Positions 43,933-51,709 of a stretch of DNA of 64,000 nucleotides are shown one piece after another. Each line of letters begins with the position of its first letter. The stretch's first letter is position 1. This DNA is from WHSW01 sp963769945 (GTDB lineage Bacteria > Actinomycetota > Thermoleophilia > Solirubrobacterales > 70-9): positions 62,001-126,000 of the forward strand of contig CAVYOA010000014.1 of NCBI GenBank assembly GCA_963769945.1. Direction: 5' to 3'. A model generated the notes under the pieces. The model had not been told where the DNA came from, made no database searches, and saw only the letters and a list, made by a program, of their open reading frames with translations. A program made the translations under genes and the position numbers.

Positions 43933-44442
43933 TCAGACGCTGCGCGCCATCAGCAGGTCGTCGACATAGACCCCCGCGACGCGAAACTCGTTGCGTAGCG
44001 TCCCTTCGACGACGAAGCCGCAGGCCTCGTACAGCTTGAGCGCTGCGGGGTTCGTGGCGAGGACTCGGAGGCGCAGCTTCGTGCAACCTCGCTGGGCGGC
44101 GAACTCGGCGGCTGCCTCGAGTAGCGCGGTGCCGATGCCACGGCGCTGATGCGAAGGCGAGACCGAGAGTTCGACAATCTCGAGCACGTGGCGGTTGGAA
44201 TCGAGCGGCGTCGGGCGAGTGAGGGCACAGAGCCCACAGATCTCATCGTCAACCGTGGCAACGAGGGTGTCCTCGGGCTCGGCTCGGCCGTCGAAGAAAC
44301 GGAAACCGGCATCGGGTTCAGGCGCAGGCGTCACCTCGGGCCGGCGCGTGTCGAGATCTATCCGCGTCAGCGCCGGCTCGTCCTTCCTGCTCGCGAGCCG
44401 GATTGTCACGGCCCCATCAATAGCCGAGCCCTCGTCAGCCAC
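43933..44442 (-). CDS. GNAT family N-acetyltransferase
   Basis: About 169 residues from GTG 44442, or 158 from GTG 44409. VTIRLASRKDEPALTRI starts the GNAT fold, and the acetyl-CoA pyrophosphate loop is SPSHQRRGIGTALLEAAAEFA (Q/R-x-x-G-x-G/A). LYEACGFVVEGTLRNEF is the C-terminal motif. It probably acetylates a small amine or protein N terminus; the target is not known. The long start overlaps the DsbA-like stop by 8 bases, so it may be the last gene of the ABC-DsbA-GNAT minus-strand group. Confidence 0.75.
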   Translation of the reverse strand: MADEGSAIDGAVTIRLASRKDEPALTRIDLDTRRPEVTPAPEPDAGFRFFDGRAEPEDTLVATVDDEICGLCALTRPTPLDSNRHVLEIVELSVSPSHQRRGIGTALLEAAAEFAAQRGCTKLRLRVLATNPAALKLYEACGFVVEGTLRNEFRVAGVYVDDLLMARSV

Positions 44443-45310
44443 CAAGCGACGCTCGCGAATAGTCAGTCCGCAGCTCCCACAGCCCATCCGCGCCGATGTG
44501 ATGCTCCTCGGCCACCCGCCCGAGCGCCTCGCGGGCCGAGTCGAGATCGGTGTCGCAGACCACGGCAACCTCCTTGGAAGCCAGCGGTTCGCTGGCCCAT
44601 TCGAGCACTTCGGTCGCATCTTCGGCGGGCTCACAGCGGTCGAGGTCGGGCACGAGGTTGGCGAGGATGACGTCGTAGGCGGCAAAGGGCTGGAAGCCGG
44701 GGACCGAGATCGTGACCGCATCGGACAGCCGCGTGATCTCATAAGAGGGGCATGTGTAGCGCCGACCGCCAGACCAGTTGGCGAGCTTGTGATCGAGGAT
44801 TCGTGCTGCCGGCATAGGCCGGCGGGCTGCGGCCAGATCGGCCTCGAGCTCGGCTTCGACGGCGTCGTCCGCCGACCATTCGCCGAGCTGCACGATGTCA
44901 ATGCCGGCTGATCGTGCTGCGGTCTCGATCGTCCCCTGCTCGTCGAGCAGAGCGCCTGAGAAGTGCTGGATGCGCAGCTGGCGCAGCAGCGCCCGCATCC
45001 GATCGGGCGCATGCAGGCGAGCGGCCACAACAGCGCGGCAGGCGTCGATTGTGCCGGCCATCCGCGGGCGCACCGAGGTGTCGATCGGCATCCCATGCTC
45101 GCGCGAGATCTTGCGAAAGGACTTGGCCTGCTTTTCGGGCGTGAAGCCACGCTCGTCATAGACCTCGGGCGACTCCGCGAGCCCGACGAGTCGCACTTGC
45201 CACTCGATCCGGTCCGAGTACAGCCAATCGAGTCGGCGGCGAAAGGGCTCGGCGCTCCAGGCCCAGGGACAGCCTGGGTCGGTGTACTCGGTGATGCGGA
45301 CGTCGGCCAT
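44435..45310 (-). CDS. DsbA-family thioredoxin-fold protein, single-cysteine active site
   Basis: 291 residues with the FrnE/DsbA-like fold: VRITEYTDPGCPWAWSAEPF opens with a CPWA motif, i.e. only the first cysteine of the usual CxxC. FRKISREHGMPIDTSVRP and ACRAVVAARLHAP belong to the inserted helical domain, and DIVQLGEWSADDAVEAELEAD to the C-terminal part. No signal peptide is seen, so it is likely cytoplasmic, as are the actinobacterial mycothiol-linked DsbA-like proteins. It may act through a mixed disulfide with a small thiol. ATG 45310 overlaps the permease stop (ATGA). Confidence 0.75.
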   Translation of the reverse strand: MADVRITEYTDPGCPWAWSAEPFRRRLDWLYSDRIEWQVRLVGLAESPEVYDERGFTPEKQAKSFRKISREHGMPIDTSVRPRMAGTIDACRAVVAARLHAPDRMRALLRQLRIQHFSGALLDEQGTIETAARSAGIDIVQLGEWSADDAVEAELEADLAAARRPMPAARILDHKLANWSGGRRYTCPSYEITRLSDAVTISVPGFQPFAAYDVILANLVPDLDRCEPAEDATEVLEWASEPLASKEVAVVCDTDLDSAREALGRVAEEHHIGADGLWELRTDYSRASLGG

Positions 45311-46083
45311 CAGTCGGATGTGCGCTCCATTCCACGCAAGGCGAAGCCGCCGAACACAGCGAGCATGCCGACGAGGGCGACGATCGCGGGCCAGGTTCCG
45401 GCCCAGGTGATCGGATCGCCGATGAATCCCTGACGTGCGGCCTCCACCACCTGCGTCAGCGGGTTGATCCGGGCAATCTCCTGAAGCCATCCCTGGAGCA
45501 GCGCGAGCGGCGCGTAGGCGGTAGTTGTCAGCACGAGGATGAACATCCCCGATTGCATCAGCGGCGCAGCGCTCTGCGTGCGGTAACGCAGGGCCAGCAT
45601 CGCGCCCCAGCAGGCAGCGATCGTCGCCGTCGCCATGACGCAGAAGATCGCGAGCGCGAGACCACCGAGCCCCGGCCACTCGACCCCAATCGAAAAGCCA
45701 ACGACGAGCAGGACGGTCGCCGGGATCAACGACCGCAGGCTGGCGGATCCCACGAGTCCCGCCAGCAGGGCCCAGCGCGCGGCCGGCGCCGCGATCAGGC
45801 GATCGAACCAGCCGAGCTCGATGTCGCGTGCCATGTTGACGCCGGTGGCCGCGCCGGTGAAGCCGGCGCCTTGGAGCAGGCTGACCGAGATCAAGAAGCT
45901 CTGATAGCTCTGCGTGTCGAAGCCCGGCAGCAGGGTCAGTTTGCCGAAGACCGACGTCAGGCCGAGGAAAAAGATCGTCGGAGCCAGCACGCCCGGAATC
46001 GCGGCGCCGGGCACCCGCAGGATCTCGTTGGCCGCGCGGCGGATCAGCACCCGAACCGTCGCTAGTTCGGCGGCGAGCCCCAT
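45310..46083 (-). CDS. ABC-2 type transporter permease
   Basis: 257 residues with six hydrophobic segments. A short N-terminal amphipathic helix (RRAANEILRVPGAAIPGVL) leads to the first pair; ARDIELGWFDRLIAAPAARW is the coupling-helix region typical of DrrB-like ABC-2 permeases (compare DLEIGFIDRLFAAPISRF in the partner). It probably forms a heteromeric exporter with the next permease and the ATPase. The gene is five bases after the partner's stop and overlaps the DsbA-like gene by 4 bases. The substrate (lipid, drug or glycan) is unknown. Confidence 0.85.
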   Translation of the reverse strand: MGLAAELATVRVLIRRAANEILRVPGAAIPGVLAPTIFFLGLTSVFGKLTLLPGFDTQSYQSFLISVSLLQGAGFTGAATGVNMARDIELGWFDRLIAAPAARWALLAGLVGSASLRSLIPATVLLVVGFSIGVEWPGLGGLALAIFCVMATATIAACWGAMLALRYRTQSAAPLMQSGMFILVLTTTAYAPLALLQGWLQEIARINPLTQVVEAARQGFIGDPITWAGTWPAIVALVGMLAVFGGFALRGMERTSD

Positions 46084-46088
46084 TGCGG

Positions 46089-46874
46089 TCAGCCCATCCT
46101 CAGGCGGCGCCGCAAGGCGATCGCGCTGAGCGCGGTCGAGATTGCGCCGACGAGCGCGATTGCACCGAGCGCCTCCGCCACTGACCTCAGCGTCAGCGAC
46201 GAGATCACCGGTTCGCGCACGCCCTCAGCGATAAAGGAGAGCGGGTTGTACTCAGCGACCGTCGAGGCCGGCTCGAGTAGCAACGCCGCCGGGAAGAAGG
46301 CGCTGGAGAGAAAGAGGACGACGAAGATGAGCGGGAACAGCCCCTGCACCACCGACGCGGTCCCCGAGTACAGGGCGATCGCGGAGCTGATCCCACCGAA
46401 GGCCACCGCTGCCAGCGAAACCAGCACGACCATGACGATGATTCCGCCAATTCCCTGCTCGAACTCGGCTCCGAAGATGAGGCCAATGGCGACGAACCAA
46501 AGCGCTGTGATCGCCCCCAGCACAGCGGTTCCCGCCAGGCGCCCGAGAACGATCGCAAAACGCGAGATCGGCGCCGCGAAAAGGCGGTCGATGAAGCCGA
46601 TCTCGAGGTCGACCGCGAGTGCGATGCCGCCCGTGTTGCCCGCCAGCAGACATGCCTGGATCATCGCGCCGGCGAGCATGAAGTCGAGAAACCCGTTGAC
46701 CGCTGGAAATCCGTCGAGCTCCACGGCTTGGCCGGCACCGCCGGTTTGCACCGCGAGCAACAGCGTTGGAAAGATCAGGATCGGCGCTGCCAGCTGAGGC
46801 CGGCGAAAGGTCTGCTTGACCGACCGCGACCCAAGCGCTGCGATCACCCGCAGGTTGACCAGTAGCCGGCTCAA
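46089..46874 (-). CDS. ABC-2 type transporter permease
   Basis: 261 residues, paralogous to the permease at 45310-46083 and also with about six transmembrane helices. The coupling region is DLEIGFIDRLFAAPISRF. TTG 46874 overlaps the ATPase stop (TTGA), so ATPase, permease and permease are translationally coupled. Heterodimeric ABC-2 exporters of the DrrAB type have this arrangement; the cargo cannot be inferred. Confidence 0.85.
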   Translation of the reverse strand: MSRLLVNLRVIAALGSRSVKQTFRRPQLAAPILIFPTLLLAVQTGGAGQAVELDGFPAVNGFLDFMLAGAMIQACLLAGNTGGIALAVDLEIGFIDRLFAAPISRFAIVLGRLAGTAVLGAITALWFVAIGLIFGAEFEQGIGGIIVMVVLVSLAAVAFGGISSAIALYSGTASVVQGLFPLIFVVLFLSSAFFPAALLLEPASTVAEYNPLSFIAEGVREPVISSLTLRSVAEALGAIALVGAISTALSAIALRRRLRMG

Positions 46875-47851
46875 GCCACTGGTTCTTCCACGGGCTCGGC
46901 CGCGTCAGCGCCATGTTGGCCACCCTCGATGTGTGTGCCCGTCTTGGCGACGAAGACGTCGTCGAGTGTGGGCTCGACGAGGTCGAGTGATTCGACGACG
47001 AGTCCCGCCTCGTCGAGGGCGCGAACGACACCGGCAACGTCGCCGGCGCCGCCGACGAGCTCGACCAGCACCTTGCCGTCCTTTTCGGGCATCGGCTTGC
47101 CGAAGGCCCTACAGACCTCCTTTGCCTGATCGGCCGAGCCCTCGCGCAACCCGATCTCGAGGTGCGCGTTGCCGATCTCCGCTTTGAGCGAGCCGACGGT
47201 GCCCTCCGCGACGATCTTGCCCTTGGCGATGATTCCGACGCGATCGGCGAGCTGATCGGCCTCCTCGAGGTACTGCGTCGTCAGGAACACAGTCGTGCCG
47301 TCGCGGTTGAGCTTTTCCACCTCCTCCCAGATCGCCTTGCGACTTACCGGATCGAGACCGGTGGTGGGTTCGTCGAGGAATAGAACCTGAGGTTCGTGCA
47401 CGAGCGCCGAAGCGAGGTCGAGGCGCCGGCGCATGCCGCCGGAGTAGGTCCCGACACGCCGGTCGGCCGCATCGCCGAGTCCGACGCGCTCGAGCAGGGC
47501 GTCGCCGCGGGTCGCGATCTCTGGCCGGCGCAGGCCGTGAAGCGTGGCCTGCAGGCGGATCATCTCGCGACCGGTCATCAACGGGTCGAGCGCGGCCTCT
47601 TGCAAAGCGACGCCGATCGAGCGGCGCACCTCGGCGGGCTCTCGGACGACGTCGTGGCCAGCAACTCTGGCGCTGCCTCCGGTCGGGCGCAGCAAGGTCG
47701 TCAGCATCCGCACGGTCGTCGTCTTGCCGGCGCCGTTGGGCCCGAGAAAGCCGTAGATCTCACCCTCGGATACCGCGAGGTCAACGCCGTCGACGGCCTT
47801 GATTTCCCCCTCGAACTGGCGCTCGAGCGCTGATACCTCGATTGCAGACAC
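46871..47851 (-). CDS. ABC transporter ATP-binding protein (DrrA-like)
   Basis: 326 residues from GTG 47851. The nucleotide-binding domain has Walker A GPNGAGKTTTVRML, the Q-loop (GVALQEAALDPLMTGRE), signature YSGGMRRRLDLASAL, Walker B VLFLDEPTTGLDP and the H-loop position in TTQYLEEAD (Gln instead of the usual His, as in several DrrA proteins). A C-terminal domain of about 100 residues (KDGKVLVELVGGAGDVAGVV, ESLDLVEPTLDDVFV) is that of daunorubicin-resistance ATPases. It powers export through the two permeases on the same transcript. Confidence 0.9.
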   Translation of the reverse strand: MSAIEVSALERQFEGEIKAVDGVDLAVSEGEIYGFLGPNGAGKTTTVRMLTTLLRPTGGSARVAGHDVVREPAEVRRSIGVALQEAALDPLMTGREMIRLQATLHGLRRPEIATRGDALLERVGLGDAADRRVGTYSGGMRRRLDLASALVHEPQVLFLDEPTTGLDPVSRKAIWEEVEKLNRDGTTVFLTTQYLEEADQLADRVGIIAKGKIVAEGTVGSLKAEIGNAHLEIGLREGSADQAKEVCRAFGKPMPEKDGKVLVELVGGAGDVAGVVRALDEAGLVVESLDLVEPTLDDVFVAKTGTHIEGGQHGADAAEPVEEPVA

Positions 47852-47945
47852 GGCGAGGGAATCTACCGGCGGGGCTCTCTGCGCCTAAGCTTGGCAGCGC
47901 AAGGAACCGAAACCCAGCCCGGGTAATCGTGTTCCAGCTATTCCA

Positions 47946-48713
47946 ATGGCCGGCTCGACATCACGCTTGCGCCTCGTTTCCGTCGCTTTTGCGGCGTTGT
48001 TGGCCTGCGTCGCGATGGCGCTGTGGGTGGCTGAGAGCGGTGCTGCGCCCGCCGAGCGGGCCAACGCGTCGCTGATCGGAGCGACGACCACGTCGCCCAA
48101 GCCCAACTGCCCAACGCCGAACATCGACAACCCGCCTGCCGATGAGGCCTGCCAGGCGATGGCTCGCGTGACCGGCTTTCAGGTCGACGCAGACGGTCGC
48201 CACAACCCATTCAAGGTCCGCGAGGCCGGCACGATCGTCGCCTGGGGCTTGGATGTCTCCAAGCCCAACAAGGCCGAGCAGGATTTCTTCGGCTCCGCGA
48301 TCGCCAAGAGCGGACCGCCCAGCGCCCGCCTCTCAGTGCTGAAGCCCAAGGAGGACGGCTACAAGCTGCTTCGCCAGAGCGCGGTTGTCCAGCTGAATTC
48401 GGTCCTCGGCACGAGGCCGACGTTTACCGTCGCCGAACCACTCCGGGTGAAAAAGGGCATGTTCGTCGCACTCACCGCTACCACCTGGATCTCGAACCTG
48501 GCCGACGCGGGGGCCAGTGCCGGCGATACCTGGCTCACCAGTCGCGAGCCAGGGCAATGCGGCACGGAAGCCGGTGACTCCGCGGCCGAGAACGAGGCCG
48601 ATCTCAAGGAGCGCAGCCGGCCGCAGCAAAAGGTTGGAGGCATTCGCTCATACGCCTGTGAGTACCGCGGCGCCCGCATCCTCTACTGGGCTTATTACGT
48701 TCCGAAGAACTAG
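47946..48713 (+). CDS. secreted protein of unknown function
   Basis: 255 residues. A signal peptide runs to about residue 33 (LVSVAFAALLACVAMALWVAESGAAP). The mature part has four or five cysteines (PNCPTPN, DEACQAM, GQCGTEAG, YACEYRG) that could form disulfides, a central beta-rich region (TIVAWGLDVSKP, LRVKKGMFVALTATTWI), and the ending GARILYWAYYVPKN. No family was recognised. It looks conserved in design and is probably extracellular. It is divergent from the ABC genes and convergent with the zinc-ribbon gene. Confidence 0.65.
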   Translation: MAGSTSRLRLVSVAFAALLACVAMALWVAESGAAPAERANASLIGATTTSPKPNCPTPNIDNPPADEACQAMARVTGFQVDADGRHNPFKVREAGTIVAWGLDVSKPNKAEQDFFGSAIAKSGPPSARLSVLKPKEDGYKLLRQSAVVQLNSVLGTRPTFTVAEPLRVKKGMFVALTATTWISNLADAGASAGDTWLTSREPGQCGTEAGDSAAENEADLKERSRPQQKVGGIRSYACEYRGARILYWAYYVPKN

Positions 48714-48818
48714 GCGCAGTTCGGCTTACGTCGGGTTGGTGGTGGGCGCCCGTTGCTGATCTGGTTGGACGAGCCGCTCAGTTGCTGGGTAGGGGTCAAG
48801 ATCGGGCGTTTGCCGACC

Positions 48819-48865
48819 ACCTGTGGAGATCTAGTTTCGACAGTCGGAACTGAATCTCCACAGGT
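48819..48865. repeat. long near-perfect palindrome between convergent genes
   Basis: Arms ACCTGTGGAGAT (48819-48830) and ATCTCCACAGGT (48854-48865) are exact inverted copies. The bases inside continue the pairing, with AGTT/AACT and CGAC/GTCG, one mismatch and two wobble pairs, so nearly all 47 bases are self-complementary around 48842. It lies in the 176-base gap between two convergent genes. It may end transcription from both sides, although there is no T-run. Confidence 0.75.
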
Positions 48866-48889
48866 CACCGATCTAGCCGCACGACCGGC

Positions 48890-49159
48890 TCAGGCTTGCG
48901 CGGCCTGGCGTAGCCCGCAGTACGGGCAGTCGCTGACGTCGAGGCCGATCAGCTGATCGCAGCGTCGGCAGGCACGGAGGTTCTCGGGTGTGCGCAGCAG
49001 CGCCGATGCCGACGGCGCGAGCGGCAGGGTCCGGGTCACCGGCTCCATCTCCTCGCCGGTCTCGCGGTCGACGTAGACGCCGCCGGGCTCGGCCGCGGCG
49101 AAGGCCTCTCGGCCCGAAGCACGAGCGCGCAGCCGGTATTTCTGCTTCGGGTTCTGCAT
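48890..49159 (-). CDS. small zinc-ribbon protein
   Basis: 89 residues. The C terminus has a CRRCDQLI...CPYCG pair of CxxC motifs, i.e. a zinc ribbon. The N terminus is basic (KQKYRLRARASGREAF) and is followed by a GGVYVDRETGEEME segment. No transmembrane part is seen. The function is unknown; a DNA, RNA or protein adaptor is possible. It is divergent from the glycosyltransferase at 49212 with a 52-base gap. Confidence 0.65.
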   Translation of the reverse strand: MQNPKQKYRLRARASGREAFAAAEPGGVYVDRETGEEMEPVTRTLPLAPSASALLRTPENLRACRRCDQLIGLDVSDCPYCGLRQAAQA

Positions 49160-49199
49160 CGGGCCGAAACAGTAACCGCTTCGCGCGTTGCATTCTCCT

Positions 49200-49205
49200 T
49201 AGGGT
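49200..49205 (+). promoter_or_regulatory. -10 box for leaderless GT4 gene
   Basis: TAGGGT ends 6 bases before GTG 49212, without a Shine-Dalgarno sequence in between. Confidence 0.45.
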
Positions 49206-49211
49206 GAGTGC

Positions 49212-50829
49212 GTGCGCGTCCTCATCTTTCACGGCTACCTGCTCAGCGGCACCGGGTCCAACGTCTACAACGCCAGCCTCGCACGGGCCCTGGCCAAGCT
49301 CGGACACGAGGTTCACCTCGTCTGCCAGGACCGCAAGGGCCTCGAGCTTGGCGACGGGACCGCAGGCTCAGTCGAGGTCCACAACCCCGACATCGGCGGC
49401 CTCCTGCCCGTGTTCGTCCACGACAACTACGAGGGCTTCGAGGTGAAGACGTTCACCGAGCTCTCCGAGCCGGAGCTCGACTCCTATCTCACGCGCAACG
49501 TCGAGTTCGTCACCGAGTTGATCGACCGTCTCGGAGGCGTCGACGCAGCTCTCGCAAACCACCTCGTCATGGCGCCCGTCGTGCTCGCCCGCGCCGGCCT
49601 GCGCTATGCGCTCAAGGTCCACGGCTCTGATCTCTCCTACACCGTGCTCCCTGAGCCCGATCGCTTCGGCCCCTATGCGAAGGAGGCTTGCGACGGCGCC
49701 AGCGGCATCCTCGTCGGCTCGGGCCATATCGCCGACCGCCTGCGCCAAGCCGTCGACGACCCCGAGACCAACGCCAAGGTCCGTCTCGGCCCTCCCGGCG
49801 TCGACACCGACCTCTTCGCCCCAATCCCCCCCTTAACACGCTCCCAACGCCTGAGCGAACTCGCCACCGGCCTCCGCGAAGCCAAGCCGTCCTCCACCAA
49901 AGCAGCTCGAGCGGGTGGCACGGCGGGGGGACCCACTCCGAGCACCCGCCGGGAGCGCAGGAGTGGGGGGTCCCGCCGTGACAGGACCCGCTCGCCATCG
50001 ACCCGCTCGCCATCGACTCGGGACAGCTCGGCCTGGGACCGAGATGTCATCCGAGCCGCAGAAGCCATCGACTGGTTCGCCCAGGCGCCAGGCCCCCGCG
50101 TGATCTTCGTCGGGAAGCTGATCGTGTCGAAGGGCGTGGATCTGTTGCTGGCGGCTTGGCCGATGATCGTCGGCCGAAACTCCGGGGCCCGGCTGCTGAT
50201 CGTGGGGTTCGGCTCGGCTCAATTGGCGTTGGAGGGAGTGGTCGACGGGTTTGCCGATGGCGATCTCGGCCCGCTGCGCGAAGTTGCCGAGCGTGGGCGT
50301 GGGGTGGAGGGGGGCGAGGAGGAGCGGCTGGCGATGCTGAGCTCTTTCCTGGATGAACTCCCGGACGGCTACGCGGAATCGGGCGCGAGCCGCTGCCATG
50401 GGGATTCAGTTCTGTGGCCGGCTGGAGCACGAGGAGGTTGCGATTCCGGTGTGTGCTTCCGACGCACTCGTCTTCCCGAGCACGTTTCCGGAGGCGTTCG
50501 GGATGGTGGCGGCGGAGGCCGCGGCGGGCGGGACTTTGCCCGTGTCGGCGGCGCATTCCGGGGCCGCCGAGGTGTCGCGCCAGCTTGCGGGCGAGCTTCC
50601 AAAGGCTGTTCGCGAGCTGATCTCCTTCGAGCTCGGCAGCAACGCGGTTGTGTCAATCGCCGACTGCGTCAATGGCTGGTTCGGCCTCGAGTCGGGCGAG
50701 CGCGACGCGGCGAGCCGCGCGCTGCGCGAAACGGTCGATCGCATTTGGAGCTGGAACGGCGTGGCCGAAACGGTGCTCAGCGCGGCGGCCGGGAAGCTCG
50801 AACCGCTGCCTCGCCCGAGCGGTCATTAG
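49212..50829 (+). CDS. family 4 glycosyltransferase with inserted low-complexity segment (frameshifted)
   Basis: A GT-B enzyme of about 538 residues. MRVLIFHGYLLSGTGSNVYN opens the acceptor domain; ALKVHGSDLSYTVLPEP and GILVGSGHIADRL follow. An Arg/Ser/Thr-rich segment of about 60 residues (bases 49880-50045) separates the two domains, where the DNA contains a palindrome and a tandem repeat. The donor domain resumes PRVIFVGKLIVSKGVDLLLAA. The frame breaks near 50380; the next frame gives AAAMGIQFCGRLEHEEV and LVFPSTFPEAFGMVAAEAAAGG (EX7E-type donor motif), ending at 50829. It likely acts in glycolipid or surface-glycan synthesis. It is possibly intact apart from one base error. Confidence 0.7.
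49919..49980. repeat. intragenic palindromic element in the GT4 gene
   Basis: Arms CACGGCGGG/CCCGCCGTG and CCCACTCC/GGAGTGGG pair across a 20-base loop, separated by a 4-by-4 internal loop. A short tandem repeat of CGCTCGCCATCGACC type follows at 49988-50015. The element is in frame and encodes the low-complexity linker. Confidence 0.6.
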
Positions 50830-50882
50830 TGCTGCTTGTCGCTAGCTGTTTCGGATCTCGGCAGCCCCGCCACGCTGATCAA

Positions 50883-50888
50883 TAGAAT
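50883..50888 (+). promoter_or_regulatory. -10 box for leaderless coxB
   Basis: TAGAAT ends 8 bases before GTG 50897, with no Shine-Dalgarno sequence. It probably drives the coxB-ctaD-USP-ctaE operon. Confidence 0.5.
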
Positions 50889-50896
50889 CGCTCGCG

Positions 50897-51688
50897 GTGG
50901 CCCGCTCGACCCTCCTTCGGCTCTTCGGCGTCATGCTTGCGATCTCGATCGTGAGCTCGGTGTTCATGCTCCAATTCGAATGGAACGGGCCGGCGGCATC
51001 GGAGGAGCGCAAGCCGATCGACGACCTGCTCGACGTCATGATCGTCGTTTCGTGCTTCGTGTTCGCGGTCGTGATGACGATGTTCGGCTACGCGATCTGG
51101 AAGTACCGCGCCAAGCCTGGCGACGAGTCCGACGGCGAACCGATCCACGGCAACACCAAGCTTGAGATCGCCTGGACGGTGATCCCGACGATCATCGTCC
51201 TCTTCGGCGGCGTCTACTCGTGGATCGTGCTTGACGACATCGAGGCTGAGGCCGCTGACAGGATGCCGCTTGAGGTCACCGCACAGCAGTACAAATGGAC
51301 TTTCGCCTACCCCGAGGCAGACGGCCTGCGAACGAACGAGCTGCACGTGCCGGTCGATCGCCAGCTCGACGTTACGGTCGAGGCGCTCGACGTCCTGCAC
51401 TCGTTCTGGGTACCCGAGTGGGGGATCAAGCGCGATCTCGTGCCGTCGGGGCCGGGCGGCGACGAGATCGACAACCAGTTTGTCGTCACCCCGAACGAGG
51501 AGGGCACCTACAGCCTCGTCTGCACCGAGCTCTGCGGCATCGGCCACTCGACGATGAGGGCGACGGTGGTGGTCGAGTCTGAGGAAGAGTTCGAGCAGTG
51601 GATCGCCGACCAGCAGGAGGACCCAGTGCCGGTGGGCGGCTCGGAGGGCGACAGTGGCGACGCGCCGCCGGCGGAGGGCGAGGCTTAG
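50897..51688 (+). CDS. ctaC: cytochrome c oxidase subunit II (CuA-containing)
   Basis: 263 residues. Two transmembrane helices (about 8-25 and 48-68) are followed by the CuA cupredoxin domain. Ligands are all present: His in DVLHSFWVPE, then Cys-x3-Cys-x3-His-x2-Met in CTELCGIGHSTM. PLEVTAQQYKWTF is the conserved aromatic patch for electron transfer. No lipobox is obvious in the N-terminal helix. It accepts electrons from cytochrome c or a bc1-linked cytochrome and passes them to subunit I. First gene of an operon with ctaD, a USP-like gene and ctaE. Confidence 0.95.
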   Translation: MARSTLLRLFGVMLAISIVSSVFMLQFEWNGPAASEERKPIDDLLDVMIVVSCFVFAVVMTMFGYAIWKYRAKPGDESDGEPIHGNTKLEIAWTVIPTIIVLFGGVYSWIVLDDIEAEAADRMPLEVTAQQYKWTFAYPEADGLRTNELHVPVDRQLDVTVEALDVLHSFWVPEWGIKRDLVPSGPGGDEIDNQFVVTPNEEGTYSLVCTELCGIGHSTMRATVVVESEEEFEQWIADQQEDPVPVGGSEGDSGDAPPAEGEA

Positions 51689-51709
51689 GCTGATGGAGGT
51701 GGGCGAACG

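Noticed and set aside
48714..48889. Short coding sequence in the gap holding the palindrome
   Set aside because: The possible frames are short, lack ribosome-binding sites and overlap the palindrome; no motif was seen.
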